A stretch of DNA of 64,000 nucleotides, taken from the NCBI RefSeq assembly GCF_003344785.1, contig NZ_QPMK01000003.1:201468-265467 (forward strand), in the 5' to 3' direction. Shown here piece after piece: positions 20,199 through 29,844 of this stretch. The stretch is from Thalassococcus profundi. Its GTDB lineage: Bacteria > Pseudomonadota > Alphaproteobacteria > Rhodobacterales > Rhodobacteraceae. Position numbers and translations under genes: made by a program. The notes under the pieces are model-generated. The model made no database searches. It saw only the letters and a program-made list of their open reading frames with translations, and was not told where the DNA came from. The first letter of the stretch is position 1. The number at the start of each line of letters is the position of its first letter.

Positions 20199-20765
20199 GC
20201 GCCTTGTAAGTCATTGTAAATAATAAATAAACACATTTTCCATTCAGCCTTGCCTCCATCGTTGCCGCCAATGGTTCGCCGTTTAGCTGCTGTTTTCTGC
20301 AACGAGCTGCAGCGCCGCAGTGGTTTTCAATCTCACTGAGGTTGGGCAAAGACGCCGTTTGCCAATTTCGAACTGCGGAACAACTGATGTGTGATAGAGC
20401 GTCATGCTGCGCTCATACCATCGAGATGCGGGCAATGATCGCTGCAACATCAAGGGTTCACCGCAAAGCCGGTCTCAAACCTGATACTTCCGTGTGTTTT
20501 TGGAACCCGATCAGATCGCAGATCGCACGACGTTCCTGAATATGCTCAACGCTTGCACGGCCTTAACGTTCACGGGCCTCTTCTAGGCAGCCTTTACTGC
20601 TCTAAACGGCCCTCTCGTGAAAACGGCCGGGAAGAAAAATCCACCCACGGTGAAAAAACCGCCCGCATCGCGGATGTCCGCTGTCTATAAGCAAGCTAGG
20701 CAATCCCCTTGGGCATAGATCTGCTCCAACGGAGAATGAACACACCTGATTTTGGAGATCATCAG
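20199..20765. other. Left end of island 1, non-coding
   Basis: No convincing gene is seen in these 567 bases. The first part is AT-richer than the chromosome to the left, marking the change in composition. It may contain the integrase arm sites and the promoter of the AlpA-like gene. Confidence 0.5.
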
Positions 20766-21002
20766 ATGCCCCTCGACCCGAAAAACCTCTACCTCAGCGT
20801 CGATCAGGTCGCGGCACGCCTTGGCGTGTCGCGCGACACGATCTGGCGCTGGAAACGCAACGGCTCCTTTCCCAAGGCCATGAAGCTCAGCGGGCGCACG
20901 ACCCGCTGGCGCCTTTCGGACATCGAGGCCTGGGAGGCGAGCTGTTTGATCGGCTTCGTGGCTCATCTCGATATCCCTGAGAGCTCTCTCACCATCAACT
21001 GA
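20766..21002 (+). CDS. AlpA-family excisionase-like HTH protein
   Basis: This 78-residue protein has a MerR/AlpA-type winged helix: LYLSVDQVAARLGVSRDTIW, then RWKRNGSFPKAMKLSGRTTRW and a short DIEAWEAS helix. AlpA-like proteins in P4-type elements activate integrase expression or act as excision factors. The ATG at 20766 is chosen as it starts the conserved fold; an ATG at 20709 adds 19 unconserved residues. It is the first gene inside the island, at the end opposite the integrase. Confidence 0.8.
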   Translation: MPLDPKNLYLSVDQVAARLGVSRDTIWRWKRNGSFPKAMKLSGRTTRWRLSDIEAWEASCLIGFVAHLDIPESSLTIN

Positions 21003-21082
21003 CCTCACACCCGAAACAAATTGGTCCGACCGGCGCATCAACACGCCGGAACAATGTTCCTATGCCCGCTGAAAGGCGCACC

Positions 21083-22864
21083 ATGACCGAACACTTGAAT
21101 CCCGAAATATCCAATATCATCCACATACCCGGATTGGGCGCGGGAACTGTGCAAAACGTTCCGGGCGCATCTGTGTCGGACGGCCCGCCTGCCGACTTCT
21201 TCCTCGGGCAGGACGGCGTGTGGCAGATTCGAGCCACGAAAGATGACGACGAAGAAGCTGTCCGGCTCTGCTCGCCGCTTCGTGTCGTCGCGCTCTGCCG
21301 TCGGGCCAATGGATCTGGTTGGGGCCAGGTGATCGAGATTGAAGACGAAGATGGCCGCTCGCATACTGTAATTCTGGATGCTGCAACCTTGTCGGGCAGC
21401 GCGTCCCGCGTTGTAGCCGTCTTGGTCAGCAAGGGTCTCGTGCTGGCGCGTGGAGCGAAGGTCAAGGAAGGGATCGTGGAACTCTTGAATGCGTGGCGCC
21501 CGCAGCTGCGTCTTGATCTGGTCGATGCGCTGGGATGGACCGATGGCGCATGTTCCGCGTTTGCTCTCGCCGATGGCCGTGTGTTGGGTAATGCTCAAGT
21601 CTATTATCCGGGTGCTTCTCCGGAACTGGCGGCGTCGGTCCGTCCGCATGGTTCGCAATCGGCGTGGACGCGCAACATTGCGGAACCCTGCTTGGGAAAC
21701 CCTCTGGCCATACTAGCTATCAGCCAAGCTCTTAGCGGGCCGCTTCTGCAGTTTCTGGGGATGCAGGGCGGTGGGTTTCATTTGTTCGGCGCTTCGAGTT
21801 GTGGAAAGTCCACCTTGCTTCAGATTGCCGCGTCCGTCTGGGGCGATGCCACGCTTGTGCGCAGTTGGCGCGTCACATCAAACGCGCTGGAACCCATTGC
21901 GGCAGCCAGCAGCGGCACATCGCTGCTTCTTGATGAACTCGCAGAGATCGATCCGCGTAAATTGGGCGAAGTCGCCTATCTCCTCGCAAATGGTCAGGGC
22001 AAAGGACGCTTGGGGCAGAAAGGTGAGCTAACGCCCGTCTTTCGCTGGCGTGTTGCTTTGCTGAGCTCGGGCGAAATCTCCATCGTCGCGCACATCAAGG
22101 CGGGTGGTCGACACGTTCATGCTGGCCATCAAGTCCGCTTGGTCGACATCCCCGCCGACAGCCGGGCGTTTGGGGCATTCGATGTTCTTCATGGGTCAAC
22201 CGATGGAAGGGTCTTCTCAGAGCGGTTGAACCGGGCGGCCTTGGAGTACAACGGTTGGGCCGGCCCGGTTTTCATTGAAGCTCTGATGCGCAATCAGTCA
22301 GAACGCGATGCGATGCGCCGCACGGTTGAGCGTTTCCTGGCAATGGTCATGCGCAAGCACGATTTGCCGCAGGACGCGCAGGTCGAGCGAGTCCTGAAGC
22401 GTTTCGCTCTTGCGGCACTGGCTGGCGAATTGGCATCGAAGTTTGGCCTTACTGGTTGGCCCAAAGGTGCGGCAACCATGGCGATGATGTCTTTGGTTGG
22501 GGAGTGGCTTGCAAGTCAGGATTGCGCTTCGAGATCGAAGGCTGATATGTCAATTGCACTGACGCGCGACTACCTGCGGACCTACTCGGCTTCTCGTCTG
22601 TCCGAGCTTGGCTCCCTTGCAGTCGATCGTCAGGATGGCTGGAGGGATGACGCTTGGTTCTATCTCTTGCCGGAAACTTGGCAGCGGGTTCATGGAGACG
22701 ATGCCGTCGAAGCCGCAAGGCGTCACCGTAGTGCGGATCTGCTGAAGGCCAGCAAAGGGCATCACCAGTTCCGGATGCCTCGAAAGGTGGAAGGCCAGCC
22801 GCGGGTCTACGCCGTCTCCGCCAGAATTCTGCGGGGGCCGGATGAGCCGCTGACCGCCCAGTGA
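21083..22864 (+). CDS. DUF927-domain protein (helicase/primase-like, mobile element replication)
   Basis: This 593-residue protein contains a DUF927 ATPase module (about 120-420). The P-loop is FGASSCGKSTLLQIAASVWG (about 237-256), followed by LLDELAEIDPRKLGE as a Walker B-like segment and LLSSGEISI. DUF927 proteins occur in plasmids, phages and P4-type islands near AlpA regulators and are thought to act in element replication. The C-terminal 170 residues are not recognised. The start at 21083 has AAAGGCG upstream; an in-frame ATG at 21062 is also possible. Confidence 0.78.
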   Translation: MTEHLNPEISNIIHIPGLGAGTVQNVPGASVSDGPPADFFLGQDGVWQIRATKDDDEEAVRLCSPLRVVALCRRANGSGWGQVIEIEDEDGRSHTVILDAATLSGSASRVVAVLVSKGLVLARGAKVKEGIVELLNAWRPQLRLDLVDALGWTDGACSAFALADGRVLGNAQVYYPGASPELAASVRPHGSQSAWTRNIAEPCLGNPLAILAISQALSGPLLQFLGMQGGGFHLFGASSCGKSTLLQIAASVWGDATLVRSWRVTSNALEPIAAASSGTSLLLDELAEIDPRKLGEVAYLLANGQGKGRLGQKGELTPVFRWRVALLSSGEISIVAHIKAGGRHVHAGHQVRLVDIPADSRAFGAFDVLHGSTDGRVFSERLNRAALEYNGWAGPVFIEALMRNQSERDAMRRTVERFLAMVMRKHDLPQDAQVERVLKRFALAALAGELASKFGLTGWPKGAATMAMMSLVGEWLASQDCASRSKADMSIALTRDYLRTYSASRLSELGSLAVDRQDGWRDDAWFYLLPETWQRVHGDDAVEAARRHRSADLLKASKGHHQFRMPRKVEGQPRVYAVSARILRGPDEPLTAQ

Positions 22865-23096
22865 AGCCGTGCGATTTGGATCACATGGAACACAACGGTT
22901 GCGCCTGATCCAAGTGATCCAAATGATCCCAGCGATTCAACCTCATAGGATGTTTCCTCACCGTTGGTTTGGCTTGAGAGCGTTAATCTTAACAGCGAAA
23001 CTCCCCTGCAAAGCCTTCGAGTTCGAAGCGAACTACACCACACTTTGCCAGCCTGTCAGCAACCGATCATTCCCCACGTTTCCAGGTAGTTACCCC

Positions 23097-23876
23097 ATGT
23101 GCCTTAACGTCCCTTTCGCACCAAAAATCCCCGCGACGAAATGCCGATCCGCCGTCGCCTATGCCCGGGTATCGACAAAACAGCAGTCCTCTCAGAGCCT
23201 CAGCATCGAAGGCCAGTTCGATGCCATCCGCGCGTTTGCGTCAAAGAACCGAATGGAGATCACGTATTACGAACTGGACGAAGCCTCGGCCTACGGTCCC
23301 GGGTCGGAAAATCGCCCGGGCTTGCAGGCCGCCATCCGGCACGCCAAGGCGTCCGGCGGCGTCGTGATCGTCTACCGTGTGAGCCGTCTCAGCCGGTGGA
23401 TCGCGTCCGTGGACCTTCTGCGCGCGACCGGCGTGCGTTTCTACTCGGTGGACAAAGGTTACCTGTCTGAAACACGCCTCCGGCAAGGTGTTCTCAAGGC
23501 CCAGGAAGAAGCAGACCACAAATCGCTCGCCCAGAAGATGCAGCACAGTTTGGCGCGGCTCCGCGGCAAGAAATGTCGGCGCAGCGTTTCTCCGAGTGAT
23601 CGCCGCAAGGGCACAGTCAACAACCAGCATCGCCGCGACGACAACATCCGCTCGGTCGCCAACCATTTCTGTGATCTTCCCGGGATGGAAAAGATGACGC
23701 ACAGCGCGCGAGCCGAGAGCCTTAATCTGGCTGGTGTGCTCCGGATGGTGAGCGCCCGCCGTGAGCGCCGATCAGAATGGACAGGTGAAGCTCTTCGCAA
23801 GCAATGGCCTTTGGTGATGGCGGAGATCGAGCTCCTGAGGGATGTGGACAACTTTCGGGGCGGTCCGGTCGGTTGA
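23097..23876 (+). CDS. Serine recombinase (resolvase/invertase N-terminal domain)
   Basis: A 259-residue protein. Its first 150 residues form a resolvase catalytic domain: AYARVSTKQQSSQSLSIEGQ with the nucleophile near S26, YRVSRLSRW with the two catalytic arginines, and a short DxGYLSET segment. The C-terminal 100 residues are basic but lack the large zinc-ribbon domain of integrases, so it is a small resolvase-type enzyme. I start it at 23097 because the open frame before it contains no family sequence. It may resolve element dimers or be a relic of another element. Confidence 0.75.
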   Translation: MCLNVPFAPKIPATKCRSAVAYARVSTKQQSSQSLSIEGQFDAIRAFASKNRMEITYYELDEASAYGPGSENRPGLQAAIRHAKASGGVVIVYRVSRLSRWIASVDLLRATGVRFYSVDKGYLSETRLRQGVLKAQEEADHKSLAQKMQHSLARLRGKKCRRSVSPSDRRKGTVNNQHRRDDNIRSVANHFCDLPGMEKMTHSARAESLNLAGVLRMVSARRERRSEWTGEALRKQWPLVMAEIELLRDVDNFRGGPVG

Positions 23877-24039
23877 AACTGTCCAATCAGCATCGGCTGC
23901 CGGAAGGTCCTTCTAGCAGCCGACGCTTGGCGTCATATTTTTCAGAAGAAACCTGCAACACTCAGCGTCATATCCGTCTTCTCCGCAGCAATAACGTAAG
24001 CGACACAACACTCTGCTGCACACACAGGAGACGCAGATC

Positions 24040-24447
24040 ATGCCGCTAAAAGGCCATCCACACGAACACTCCCGGCTCGCAAAATTCGTCGATCGCCGCA
24101 TTCTCGAATTGGCGCCGAAAAAAGCGCAACGCGACATCGCTTTGGAGGCGGGTTTTCGCAATGCGAACATGATTTCGATGATCAAATCTGGAAGTGCCAA
24201 ACTCGCGCTGGACCGTGTTCCGGCGATGGCCAAGGCGTTGGAGGTGGACCCGAAGCATTTGTTTGTCTTGGCACTCGAGCAGACTGGTTTCGAAACCACC
24301 CGTGCGGCCGTGGGCGATATCTTTGCCGCGATCGTGACGACGAACGAGGCTGACTGGATCGAGGAACTTCGGGACGCATCTGATGGCACCGACCCGCGGC
24401 TCAATCGGCGCGCACGGACCGCCCTTCGCGCGCTGTTCGGCAAATGA
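24040..24447 (+). CDS. XRE-like helix-turn-helix regulator
   Basis: A 135-residue protein with a predicted HTH (about 20-75): APKKAQRDIALEAGFRNANM, MISMIKSG, and KLALDRVPAMAKALEVDPKH. The rest is helical with no recognised sensor domain. Similar small regulators accompany AlpA/DUF927 islands. It overlaps the next small gene by four bases (ATGA), so the two are probably translated together. Confidence 0.65.
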   Translation: MPLKGHPHEHSRLAKFVDRRILELAPKKAQRDIALEAGFRNANMISMIKSGSAKLALDRVPAMAKALEVDPKHLFVLALEQTGFETTRAAVGDIFAAIVTTNEADWIEELRDASDGTDPRLNRRARTALRALFGK

Positions 24448-24608
24448 GCCGTCGAGTGATCGATGGCTTCGCGCTTCCGCAAACGGAGCTGCCTCTGACA
24501 GCGGAGGAGTGGGCTTGGATAAGCTTCCTTCGTGACCTTCACACCGGCCCGGTTCGGGCACCGGCGCTGAAGGCCATACAGCGGCTCCGGACAGTCTTGG
24601 CAGAGTGA
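24444..24608 (+). CDS. Small hypothetical protein (54 aa)
   Basis: The frame starts MSRRVIDGFALPQTELPLTA and ends RLRTVLAE. It is supported by ATGA overlap with the HTH gene and by coding-like composition (TAEEWAWISFLRDL looks helical and amphipathic). No family is recognised; it may be a partner of the HTH protein. Confidence 0.5.
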   Translation: MSRRVIDGFALPQTELPLTAEEWAWISFLRDLHTGPVRAPALKAIQRLRTVLAE

Positions 24609-24844
24609 TATCAAAGCTCTTGTGACGCCCATCTGAGAAGCTCTGTTTTCGGCCCCCGACGGGGTAAGTAGACAGATAAAGATAATCAGAGCGTCGTGCG
24701 CAGATGGGCGAAAAGCAGAAGTTCGCTGCGATCGATTCCGAGGTCTGTTGTGCGGTAAAGCAGCCTTTCGCGGCGCGACGCTTCGATGTCCGTTTCAGCC
24801 AATTACGGGTTCTGAATATTCCAGCCCAAATCCATAAAGGTAGT

Positions 24845-25414
24845 TCAGGGGGTGTCGACCAAGTCGAGGCCGTCCGCAAAATCCGTCACCGCCGCGCGCC
24901 TGTTTGCGATTGGTGCGGAAAAGGTAAGGCTGAAACTTCTCATTGGGCCCCCAAAGAACGCCAGCGTCGCTTCGCGGTCGCACAGGTTCGTTTCAACGCA
25001 GATTGCTAGGCGCTGAAAAAAGTAGACAACGTCCTCAAAGGCGCGCTGTGCCTCAGGATCGTCCATGACCTCTCGAGTGACGCGTGCATAAAGCGCGGCG
25101 CGCATCGTGTCATCCGCTCGCGCCGCGTCGAGGTCTGCTTGTGGCACCTCGTCAAGATTTGCCTTAACGCGGGCGTCGAGAGCGCGGAAGGCATTGAGGT
25201 AATGCGTGCCACCCTGCGTTGCCCCTTCCCAGACGTCGAGTAGAGCCAGCGTCGCTTCTGCACGGGCCGCCTCGCGCCGCTGCGCCAATTCGAAGTAGGC
25301 AAGGATCAGGCCTATGAGGCCACCAAGAACCGCGAGCACGGTAAAAAGGCCCGCCAGTCCGTCCCAGATCGATATCGGAACCCCGAGAAAGCGCCGCTCG
25401 TGCTCAGCCGGCAT
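24845..25414 (-). CDS. Membrane-anchored hypothetical protein, third gene of the caspase operon
   Basis: A 189-residue protein with a hydrophobic segment near the N-terminus (about 17-38, LAGLFTVLAVLGGLIGLILA), followed by an amphipathic helix FELAQRREAARAEATLALLD and a helical soluble domain. The layout resembles the DUF4760-type membrane proteins. Its start overlaps the preceding gene by 11 bases, so it is co-transcribed with the caspase gene. The stretch 24609-24844 after it is empty. Confidence 0.65.
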   Translation of the reverse strand: MPAEHERRFLGVPISIWDGLAGLFTVLAVLGGLIGLILAYFELAQRREAARAEATLALLDVWEGATQGGTHYLNAFRALDARVKANLDEVPQADLDAARADDTMRAALYARVTREVMDDPEAQRAFEDVVYFFQRLAICVETNLCDREATLAFFGGPMRSFSLTFSAPIANRRAAVTDFADGLDLVDTP

Positions 25415-25811
25415 TGCAGGCCTCGACGAGGTCAAAAGCAACGGATGGGTCGAACGGGCCTTCGTGCGCGGCGATCAGGTCGCGCAGGCAGAGAGCGAGA
25501 GGTCGGTCGAGGATGTAGACCGACTTGATCCGCATCTCGGTGTTCGCGGGCGGAAGCGCGCCCATTTCCAGCAAGCCGCCGCGCTGGCCCGCCGCGTCAC
25601 CGTTCGCATCGCAGCCGGCGAGATTCACCTGCTGACGACCCGCGGGCGCTGCGTCAAGAGCCTCCATCAGGACGTCGAAGTTATCGGTGAAGCAGGTGGC
25701 GTAGCCTTCGGTTAGTTCGACAACCTCATCACAGATGAAGCACTCCTCCGCCGCAGAGGGCAAGGACCCGAGCGCAAGGATTGCCGTGGCACAAAGGCTA
25801 GAATAGCGCAT
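25404..25811 (-). CDS. Small secreted protein, second gene of the caspase operon
   Basis: A 135-residue protein with a signal peptide (MRYSSLCATAILALGSLPSA, cleavage near AAEE) and a short mature part. It contains several cysteines (ECFICDEV, ATCFTD, AGCDANGD, LALCLRD, EACNAG) that could form disulfides in the periplasm. It overlaps the caspase gene stop by 14 bases. No family is recognised. Its secretion matches that of the caspase-like protein, so the two may interact outside the cytoplasm. Confidence 0.65.
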   Translation of the reverse strand: MRYSSLCATAILALGSLPSAAEECFICDEVVELTEGYATCFTDNFDVLMEALDAAPAGRQQVNLAGCDANGDAAGQRGGLLEMGALPPANTEMRIKSVYILDRPLALCLRDLIAAHEGPFDPSVAFDLVEACNAG

Positions 25812-28800
25812 GGTCGCCCACCACACGCGTGCGTGTCATCCACGGCACCTGCTCCCCGCCGCTTAGTCCCTCGACAATCCGGCGCACGCCTCGCGCCAGT
25901 TCCGACGCCTCGATGCGCCCGTTGCCGTCGGCATCGTGGACGCTGCGCTCACCCACGAGCACGCGCTCAAGCGCGACGGTGAAGAGGCCGCCGCCCACTT
26001 CGGGCGCCTCGATAGACTGCTGGCGCCCCTTCGACGCCGCCAAGACTGTCAGGTTCGTCGGCAGACCGGCGAGGCCGCCAACTGCTCCATCGTTCGTCGC
26101 AAAGAGCCCGGTGCCCGCCGCACCCGAATGGCACGCATCAATCAGCACCGTCACGCGTGCCGAGGTCTGGGCGATCCGCGCTGCGATCTCGGACCAAGAG
26201 AGACCGGTCGCGTGCAGTCGGTCCGGGTTCGTTCCCGAGAGGGCAAGGTGGAACTGCCCATCCTCGTCCGTCAGGCCGTGGCCGGCGAAAAAGAGCACCG
26301 CGTGATCGCCCTTTCCCAGACCCGCCAGCGTATCGTCCACGGCCGTCAGAACAGAGGCCGCGTCCGCCCGGCGCCCGCCGACGAATCGCGGCGTGTCGTA
26401 GGCTGGCACGCCTTGGGGCAACGCGGTCATGGCGCGCATTAGACGGTCAGCGTCCGCCTTGGCATAATTCAGGTCCGGCAGGCGTGGATCGGCGTAGCGG
26501 TCCACGGCCACGGCGAGGACGCGCCGCGTGCCGCCCAGAGGCCCAGGGCCCAGATCCGCGGTGACCGCATTGCTCGATAGCCCCTCGGAAGTGACGGCCA
26601 CAACGGCGGCATGCCGCGTTCCTGGAAGGCGATCGGCTAACACGCTCATACGGTTCCCCGTGATCGCGAAGGTGTCCGTCAGGATGCCATCCTGATGCAG
26701 GTGCAATTCAGCGGCTCCGCGTGGCGCGAGTAGACGCACATCGAGTGCGACGCGGTCCTCTTTGGCTGTCACCGTCGCCGACAGCTCAGGCGGCACTGGC
26801 ACGATAGGCGCGCCGGGCGCTTCGCCCCCGAGAACCTGCCGCACGAGGCCGGGCGCGTAGAGGACCGGGTCGAACCGGTCGAAGCTGAACTGCCCGTCAA
26901 GACCTGGAAACCGCAGGTCGATGGTGGTGGCCGCCTCAGCAGTGGCGTCGAAGCGATAATCCTCGGTCCAGACGGCGACCTCGTCGTCCACGATGCGCCC
27001 CGCGAGCACCGTCGCGCCGTCGGCGATGCGATGGACATGGAACCCGCCGTCGCGATTAAGCTGGAGGACATGCGCATTGTCGGAGGTAAGGTAGGCGTCC
27101 GACAGAAGGTCGCCTGAGGGCAAGCCGCGCCACAGCCGCCGCACCTCGCGCGCGTCCATATCGAATACCGCGATGCCGCCGTTCCTGGGCGTGAACAGGA
27201 GCAACGTCCGGTCGTAAAGCCGCGAGGCGACGGGCACCTCGTGAAACTGCGGCAACCGGTTGTTACCCATGTAGCTGAATGACATTATGCTCAGCTCCTC
27301 GACCGTTTCGGGCTGAGGCGCCGAAAGGTCCGCCACGAACAGGAAGCTCAGGCCTCGCAGGCTTCCCAAGGTCGCACCGGCTGTGCATTCGGCCCGACCG
27401 ACCATGATCGCACCTTCAGGTGCGTCGATTACGTCGAGCTGGAGGATCGTGTCCGGCAAGGAGAGGGCCCCGGGCGCGGCAAACACTGTTTGGTCAGTGA
27501 TATCTGCCTCGCCGCCCGTAAGATATGTGAAACAGTTTATTGACGCACGGTAATTTCCTGGAGGCTCCTCTAAGAGATCGAACTTCCAATTGGAGGCCGC
27601 GCCGATGACCGCGAGGCGATCCTCGATGGCGCGCACATCCGCGGCAGGGCGCTCCAAAAGGTTCCTGTTATCAACGTGCTGAACCTCACCTCCCGCCAAG
27701 GACACGCTTGCAAGCCCAGGCAGCACATCGAGCCCGATGCGCTCAAAGGCGCCAACCTCGGAGCCCCCAACCCCGCGCAGCAGCGACGCTAATTCTTGCG
27801 GCGCCTCTTCGGTCGGGCGAGGGATCGGATCGGCCAGGTCGAGCACGGGCCCTGGCATCCGCGCACCTCCGGGAAGGGACAGCCCGTTTGCAACCGCGAT
27901 TGGCGCGACCGTCCCGAGGCTGCGCGCAGCTATCGCCTGCAAGGGTGCAGTCATATATCCGGTAGTGGCGTAACCGTTGCCCTGTTCTTCGTAGGTCAGC
28001 GGCCCGCCCTGCACCGGCCCGAGCCAATGACCCTGTGCGCCGCGAACGGCAACGATCCCGTTTTCCAGATCGAAAGAGACATGTGTGTTGTCCATGTTGG
28101 CCGGGCAGCAACTCGGGCCGGTGATCTGATTGTCGACCAGCAGACGCTCGGCGAATGGGAATGCAACTCCGACCTTCCCCCAAGGCCAAGAGGAACCCAT
28201 TAGCACGGTGTCACCCGAGCTCCAGCGCAGCGTCTCGGGCTCCGCGCGGAGCTGCAGGACGGCGACGCCGTCGAGAACGTCGATCACCGAATGGACCCCG
28301 TCTTCCGACACGGTCAAGAACCGACCTGTGGCCGACAGCGCGGCGTTGCGCCCAGCCCGCTCCACGATCTCGGTGCCGTCGGATAGGACCGAGATACGCA
28401 TGCGGGCAAGTCCGACCTCGATCCGCCGGTCGTGGGCGGGCAAATCGAGCTGGTGCGTTAGATCCTGACGGCCCAGGTCGGTGCCGATCACCAATTCCGC
28501 GGGCGCCGGTGCAACCTCGATCACGGCCTCTCGACGCATCAGTTCCACCTCTTCGTCACAGCCTGGCAGCCACGCTACGAGTGAGAGCGCGACTGACATC
28601 GGCCCTGCCCGTAGCGGACGCAACGCTACCTCGCCCGCGCGACCGGCGCCGCGAGCCCATAGCGCCACCAGCGCACGCGTCTCACCCGAACCGGCGCCGA
28701 TGCCGAACGGATTGGGCGCATCCGGCCCCAGCGGAATCGCGCCCCCGCCGACGAAGCGCGCGGCGGCCGGCGTGCGCGCCATCACCCAAACCGGCATGCG

Positions 28801-29844
28801 TTCCACGAGGTCGTTGCCCGACCAGGCGAGCGTCAGTGGCTCGCCGACCTTCGCACGACCTTCGGGAATCGACAGCGTCATCGCTTCCGCGAGCCGCGCG
28901 AAGTCGGCCCGCTCCGCGGCGCAGGACCGCGCCATCGGCGCTGCGAGACGCCTCACCCGGGAAGCATGCGCGTCGGGCGTCTCCCCGTCGCGCCAGCGCG
29001 CCGCCTCGTCCACCCGCGGCAGCGGGCCGCGCGTGGGCGGTGGGATCATTACAGAATTCGGGACCGTGCGGACTCCGGACGAGGCGCCTTGGTATCCGAC
29101 CATGCGACCTCCAGCCGTCTTCAGGAAGCATACGTTCCCATCGGCGGCATTGTGGGTGAAGGCGCCGCAGCCCTCGGTGGCGAGGCAGAGCGCGGCACAG
29201 CTATCCTGCGTCATGTCGCGCAAAAGTGGATCGTCTAGCCCGGATCGGATGTCGCCGCCCCAAAGATCGGCATTCGAGGTCACGGTGAACGCGCGTCGTC
29301 CGAGGTCCAGGTTGGAGGTGTCCAACACGACTTGGCTCTCGTCGGAACGACGCTCGAAGGCGTCCCAAGCCCCGACAGTTCGAGGCGCCGGTGCCTCCGG
29401 CACTGCACGGGTGCATCCGGCCAAGAGTGTCGTAAGCGCCCGCGACGAGCCTGCGAGCGATAGGTCCATTCGTCCGCCGGCCAGATCGATGCGCAGTCGG
29501 GAACCACGGCGCATGGCATCGAAGATGGGTGCATTGTTCTGCGGGTCGAGTAAGACGGACGGGAAGCCCTGCGAGCCCGAGAACGTCCCCGATCCCACAA
29601 CGCGCCCGTCTACCGCGATTTGCCCTTGCCCGGGTTGCAGACCTCCTCCGTTCGCAACGAGGCTGATCTGACCGTTCGGGGCACAGAAGAGTCGAACACA
29701 GCTTCCCGGTTCGGTCACGGTGCAGATGCGCGCTTCGGCATCGTTTCCTTCCCAGCGGTCCGTCTGTGCGTCTACGGGCGCGATCAATAGCGCTCCAGTC
29801 ACTGCAAGTGCCGACGCCAATCTGGCAAAACAAACTAGCGTCAT
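25798..29844 (-). CDS. Secreted caspase-like (peptidase C14) protein with PAN/Apple domain
   Basis: A very large protein (1348 residues). Residues 1-26 are a signal peptide ending VDA-Q. About 185-255 is a Cys-rich PAN/Apple-like module (DSCAALCLATEGCGAF, NVCFLK). The middle 700 residues look beta-rich, like a degenerate propeller. The C-terminal caspase domain begins near residue 1104 (RRVLAVAVDRYAD), with the catalytic His in LFFAGHGL (about H1189) and Cys in LIDACHSGA (about C1238). An EF-hand-like loop DADGNGRIEASE follows (about 1304-1315), suggesting calcium control as in metacaspases. It heads a three-gene overlapping operon. Because it is exported it is unlikely to be a direct CRISPR effector. 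Confidence 0.85.
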   Translation of the reverse strand: MTLVCFARLASALAVTGALLIAPVDAQTDRWEGNDAEARICTVTEPGSCVRLFCAPNGQISLVANGGGLQPGQGQIAVDGRVVGSGTFSGSQGFPSVLLDPQNNAPIFDAMRRGSRLRIDLAGGRMDLSLAGSSRALTTLLAGCTRAVPEAPAPRTVGAWDAFERRSDESQVVLDTSNLDLGRRAFTVTSNADLWGGDIRSGLDDPLLRDMTQDSCAALCLATEGCGAFTHNAADGNVCFLKTAGGRMVGYQGASSGVRTVPNSVMIPPPTRGPLPRVDEAARWRDGETPDAHASRVRRLAAPMARSCAAERADFARLAEAMTLSIPEGRAKVGEPLTLAWSGNDLVERMPVWVMARTPAAARFVGGGAIPLGPDAPNPFGIGAGSGETRALVALWARGAGRAGEVALRPLRAGPMSVALSLVAWLPGCDEEVELMRREAVIEVAPAPAELVIGTDLGRQDLTHQLDLPAHDRRIEVGLARMRISVLSDGTEIVERAGRNAALSATGRFLTVSEDGVHSVIDVLDGVAVLQLRAEPETLRWSSGDTVLMGSSWPWGKVGVAFPFAERLLVDNQITGPSCCPANMDNTHVSFDLENGIVAVRGAQGHWLGPVQGGPLTYEEQGNGYATTGYMTAPLQAIAARSLGTVAPIAVANGLSLPGGARMPGPVLDLADPIPRPTEEAPQELASLLRGVGGSEVGAFERIGLDVLPGLASVSLAGGEVQHVDNRNLLERPAADVRAIEDRLAVIGAASNWKFDLLEEPPGNYRASINCFTYLTGGEADITDQTVFAAPGALSLPDTILQLDVIDAPEGAIMVGRAECTAGATLGSLRGLSFLFVADLSAPQPETVEELSIMSFSYMGNNRLPQFHEVPVASRLYDRTLLLFTPRNGGIAVFDMDAREVRRLWRGLPSGDLLSDAYLTSDNAHVLQLNRDGGFHVHRIADGATVLAGRIVDDEVAVWTEDYRFDATAEAATTIDLRFPGLDGQFSFDRFDPVLYAPGLVRQVLGGEAPGAPIVPVPPELSATVTAKEDRVALDVRLLAPRGAAELHLHQDGILTDTFAITGNRMSVLADRLPGTRHAAVVAVTSEGLSSNAVTADLGPGPLGGTRRVLAVAVDRYADPRLPDLNYAKADADRLMRAMTALPQGVPAYDTPRFVGGRRADAASVLTAVDDTLAGLGKGDHAVLFFAGHGLTDEDGQFHLALSGTNPDRLHATGLSWSEIAARIAQTSARVTVLIDACHSGAAGTGLFATNDGAVGGLAGLPTNLTVLAASKGRQQSIEAPEVGGGLFTVALERVLVGERSVHDADGNGRIEASELARGVRRIVEGLSGGEQVPWMTRTRVVGDHALF

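Noticed and set aside
20072..20302. 76-codon frame on the minus strand across tRNA-Ser
   Set aside because: It is the antisense of the tRNA (AEAVGFEPTGRS), useful as a clue to the serine recombinase tail but not a gene.
25798..29844. The caspase as a Craspase-like effector of the nearby type III CRISPR system
   Set aside because: It has a signal peptide and Cys-rich extracellular-type modules, lies 1.6 kb from the array on the other strand, and no gRAMP or TPR-CHAT partner is present.
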